Shown here piece after piece: positions 61,440 to 64,000 of a stretch of DNA of 64,000 bases. The notes under the pieces are model-generated. The model saw only the letters and a list, made by a program, of their open reading frames with translations. It ran no database searches and had not been told where the DNA came from. Numbering within the stretch: position 1 is the first letter of the stretch; each line of letters opens with the position of its first letter. The DNA comes from Micromonospora_G sp044458865. Lineage in GTDB: Bacteria > Actinomycetota > Actinomycetes > Mycobacteriales > Micromonosporaceae. The translations under genes were made by a program, and so were the position numbers. The stretch is taken from NCBI RefSeq assembly GCF_044458865.1, contig NZ_JBITIH010000030.1:1-64000 (forward strand), read 5' to 3'.

Positions 61440-64000
61440 CTACCCGGCCAGCACCCGGTCCAGCCGGCGGGCCTCGGTCACCAGTCGGCCGCTGCCGCCG
61501 CGCGCGGCGATCTGAGCCAACTCGGCTCGCAGCGGACCAGGGTCGCCCTTCTCCGCCACCTCGTTCGCCGTACGGGCACCGAGCGCCAGCAGGTCCGGCG
61601 TTCCCCGTGGGGCGCTGGCGAGCACCACCGGCAGCGCCGTCTCGATCACGGTCCAGACGGTCGTGGTGGCGCCGGCACGGGCCGCCTCCGCCAGCCCGGT
61701 CACCACCCGGGTGAGCTTGATGGTGCCGTCGGCGGCGAGTCCGCCGATCTCACGGCCGAGTGCCACGCCGTCGAGATCTCCGGCGGCGGCGAAGGCGAGG
61801 AGGGCGTCCACCCCGGCGACCCGGTCCGCCTCGTGCCGGGCCGCCAACGTGTACGCCAGTGCGAGGGTCACCGCGGGTCCGACCGGGCCCGCGGTCTCGG
61901 CGAGCAGCGGAAGCAGGTCGGCTCCGCGCTGGTCGATGTCGGCCAGACCGGCGATCGCGGGCAGCGCCCACGCCGCGACAACCTCCCGGTGGTTGGGCAG
62001 CACCGCCGCCCAGAGCTGGTACTCGGGGTCGATGATCTCGATCACCGGCAGGTCCGGCGGGTCGACCTCGAACAGTTCCTGTCCCAACTTGCCGTGTTGC
62101 GCCGCCCCCGGCCGAGTCCCGACCACGACCCGACGCTCAGGCAGGTGGCTCACCTGCCAGCGGTTGTGGGGCCGAATAGCGGGCCGCCGCTGCTCCACCC
62201 GTACGGAGACCGGGTGCGGTGCACCGCCGTCGGCGAGCCACGCCGCCAACCGCAGACCGGCCGGCGAACACAGCGCGGCGGCCCGGCTCAGCGCGTCGCC
62301 GTCGACCTCGGTCGGCACGCGCAGCAACGCCTGCTCCAGGTCGAACGGCCACGGCTGCCAGCCCTCCCGCTCCGCCTGCGCGAGCCGGTCCACCAACACC
62401 GTCGCGTCGAGCTGGCCGTTGGCCCGGCTCGGCGTCGCGACCAGCATCGGCACCGGGGCGTACCGGGTGTGCACCGCCATCTCCGCCATCCGTAGTGCCA
62501 GCACCCGCCCCGGTCCCGGCCCGTACCCGACCTCGGGCAACGGGGCCGGTCCACCGCGGAACGCCCTACGCACGGTCCGGATGGCACTTTCCCAGCCGGT
62601 GAGCCCGGTGCCGACCCGCACGGCCGACCGGATCGCCTCGCCGAGCAGTTGCCGGAGCCGGGGTTTCCCCCACACGTGCCCCGTCCTGAACTGGACGTCG
62701 TACCGGTCCAGGATCGGGACGAGCGCGTCACGCAACCCCGCCGGTTCGCTCGCGTGGCAGGCGACCAGTCCGGCGAGCACCCGCTCCCAGGAAATCATCG
62801 AGCTTTGCTGGTGCAGCAACGCGCCGATCTCCTCGGCCAGTTCGGCGGGGCCGGTCACCGGCGGCGGCATCGGCACCACCAGTGGCATCGGCATCGGCGA
62901 CAACCCGGCCGGTACGGCAACCGACGCCGCCGCAGCCGCTACTGGCGTGCCGAGCACCTCGGCGGCTCGGGCCGGCAGGTCACCGGCGAGTGCGACGGCA
63001 TGCTCGGCGAGCCGTTCGCGGGTCGCCGGTCGACACCGCGGGGCCTGCCGGAGCACGATGCCGAGCGCACGCTCCTGCACGTCGAGGGCGTCGTGCCCGA
63101 AGGCGACCGCCACCGTCTCCGCCACCTCGTCGGCCCGGTCCCGCTCTCTCCTGGCTACCCGGTCCAACCAGCTCAACTGTGCCTTGACCAGCATCTTCTC
63201 CGGGCGGGCGAGAAGTTGTCGGCTGCCGTGCAACAGGGTGTCGAGTTCCAACCCGCCGGCGTCGTCCAGCCGGCGCAGCGCCCGCTGGGCGAGCGTGGCG
63301 ACGGTCGAGTGGGCGTCCGGCAGCAGTCGCGCGTACGGGGTGACCCGTTCGGTCAGCTCCTCCTCGGTCGGCGCCAGCGCGTCGTGCAGCACCACGAACG
63401 GGCGCAACGCAGCCACCCGGTCGCCGCGCAGGAACCGCCCCAGTACGCCGTCGAGCAGCGCCGACCGGTCCACCCGTCCCTCGCCCGCCAAGACCACCAG
63501 CGCGTACGGGACCGCCGGTTGGTCGCCCCAACGGCGGGCCTGCTGGTCCCAGCCCCGGCGGGCCAGTTCGGTGCCGAGCCCGTCCACCTCGAACAGTCGA
63601 GGCAGCAGGAGATCGAGGTACGGGTCGGTACGCAGCCGGTCGAGTATCGGCGGCCGGCTGTCGTGACGGCTCCACCCCAGCAGGTCTGCGAGCCAGCCCC
63701 GGACGAAAGCGTCGTCGGTGGGTGGGTCGACTCCGGCCTCGGCGAGCAGCCCGGCGACGAGCGCCCACTCATCCGCGTTCGGGTCCTGGCGGAGCTTGCC
63801 GGCGAGGCGCTGGGCCAGGTCACCGAGCCAGGTCAGCTCCCGGGCGCGGGCCATCTCGACCAGTTCCGCGACCGGGAAGGAGTGCCACTGCTCACGCAGG
63901 CCGCGTCGGCCGAGCAGGGCGGCGACCCGGGCGGCCGAGGGGAGGCAGCCGAGCGCGGCGACCGCGATCCCTACCGGCCGACGGCTGCCCCACCAGCGGT
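61440..64000 (-). CDS. DUF6493-type helical-repeat protein (paralogue 2), truncated at window edge
   Basis: The 3' end of a long minus-strand gene whose N terminus lies beyond the window: the frame stays open past the internal ATG at 63854, and its upstream part reads GCLPSAARVAALLGRRGLRE then WHSFPVAELVEMARARELTW, which continues into the protein. At least 853 residues are encoded here. It aligns in order with the gene at 5174: LPRLFEVDGLG with RIFEVEGN, VLAGEGRVDRSALLDGVL with LAANGTIDRQRVLDATI, FVVLHDALAPTEEE with FSRLHEALRPTVDE, and HEAT-like Leu-rich helices to the end. The family name DUF6493 is from memory. A Pro/Met-rich linker (SPMPMPLVVPMPPPVTGPAE) is at the same place as the linker of paralogue 1. 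Function unknown. In some genomes I recall related large proteins beside SWIM zinc-finger and MoxR-type ATPase genes, but the neighbour is outside the window. Confidence 0.75.
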   Translation of the reverse strand, partial: RWWGSRRPVGIAVAALGCLPSAARVAALLGRRGLREQWHSFPVAELVEMARARELTWLGDLAQRLAGKLRQDPNADEWALVAGLLAEAGVDPPTDDAFVRGWLADLLGWSRHDSRPPILDRLRTDPYLDLLLPRLFEVDGLGTELARRGWDQQARRWGDQPAVPYALVVLAGEGRVDRSALLDGVLGRFLRGDRVAALRPFVVLHDALAPTEEELTERVTPYARLLPDAHSTVATLAQRALRRLDDAGGLELDTLLHGSRQLLARPEKMLVKAQLSWLDRVARRERDRADEVAETVAVAFGHDALDVQERALGIVLRQAPRCRPATRERLAEHAVALAGDLPARAAEVLGTPVAAAAASVAVPAGLSPMPMPLVVPMPPPVTGPAELAEEIGALLHQQSSMISWERVLAGLVACHASEPAGLRDALVPILDRYDVQFRTGHVWGKPRLRQLLGEAIRSAVRVGTGLTGWESAIRTVRRAFRGGPAPLPEVGYGPGPGRVLALRMAEMAVHTRYAPVPMLVATPSRANGQLDATVLVDRLAQAEREGWQPWPFDLEQALLRVPTEVDGDALSRAAALCSPAGLRLAAWLADGGAPHPVSVRVEQRRPAIRPHNRWQVSHLPERRVVVGTRPGAAQHGKLGQELFEVDPPDLPVIEIIDPEYQLWAAVLPNHREVVAAWALPAIAGLADIDQRGADLLPLLAETAGPVGPAVTLALAYTLAARHEADRVAGVDALLAFAAAGDLDGVALGREIGGLAADGTIKLTRVVTGLAEAARAGATTTVWTVIETALPVVLASAPRGTPDLLALGARTANEVAEKGDPGPLRAELAQIAARGGSGRLVTEARRLDRVLAG

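Overview
The window is 64 kb of very GC-rich actinobacterial chromosome. Gene content and gene order (hemW-hrcA-dnaJ, holA-comEC-comEA, rsfS-nadD, obgE-rpmA-rplU-rne), frequent GTG starts, DUF397 and DUF4240 genes and a mycothiol-dependent isomerase-type gene all fit the family Micromonosporaceae. A dispersed intergenic repeat built on AAGGGGCCCTTCCTTA, which I associate with Micromonospora and relatives from memory, points the same way. It reads as a core chromosome region with accessory material at both ends; no prophage, IS element, CRISPR array, rRNA or tRNA was seen.

Layout. 1-8.8 kb is accessory-like: a frameshifted formylglycine-generating-enzyme-like pseudogene, an unknown gene, a GH3 beta-glucosidase bracketed by two copies of the intergenic repeat, rsmE, a large HEAT-like DUF6493-type gene and a GNAT acetyltransferase. 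The last two sit, in opposite orientation, between dnaJ and rsmE, which are normally adjacent. 8.8-18.7 kb holds dnaJ, hrcA with a perfect CIRCE operator, hemW, small membrane and metabolic genes, and lepA translationally coupled to a NUDIX gene. 19-30 kb holds a phosphotransferase, rpsT with a strong terminator, holA, comEA-comEC, degV, a histidine phosphatase, rsfS and nadD. 30-38 kb has pepN, an orphan DUF397 gene, a beta-hydroxyacid dehydrogenase, a FUSC transporter and trpS behind a complete Trp attenuator. 38-50 kb carries obgE, rpmA, rplU, a lipoprotein, RNase E/G, the two-part radical SAM pair TIGR03960/TIGR03936 (the second gene lacks a canonical start codon), a Pro-rich membrane protein and an iron-sulfur photolyase. 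50.7-64 kb has plsC, ileS preceded by a translational T-box riboswitch, a DUF5937/ArsR regulator with a three-gene ABC-2 exporter, phoD, a CMD/AhpD-like protein and a second DUF6493-type gene that runs off the window edge.

How it works together. Most of the window is translation and ribosome maintenance (rsmE, lepA, rpsT, rsfS, obgE, rpmA, rplU, rne, trpS, ileS) with visible RNA-level control: an uncharged-tRNA sensing T-box on ileS, ribosome-mediated attenuation on trpS, CIRCE/HrcA control of the heat-shock genes, and many ATGA/GTGA stop-start overlaps. The items most worth a second look are the apparent AUC start of the TIGR03936 gene, the trpS attenuator with its apparently leaderless leader peptide, the GGGCCC repeat family placed around single genes, and the two DUF6493-type paralogues.
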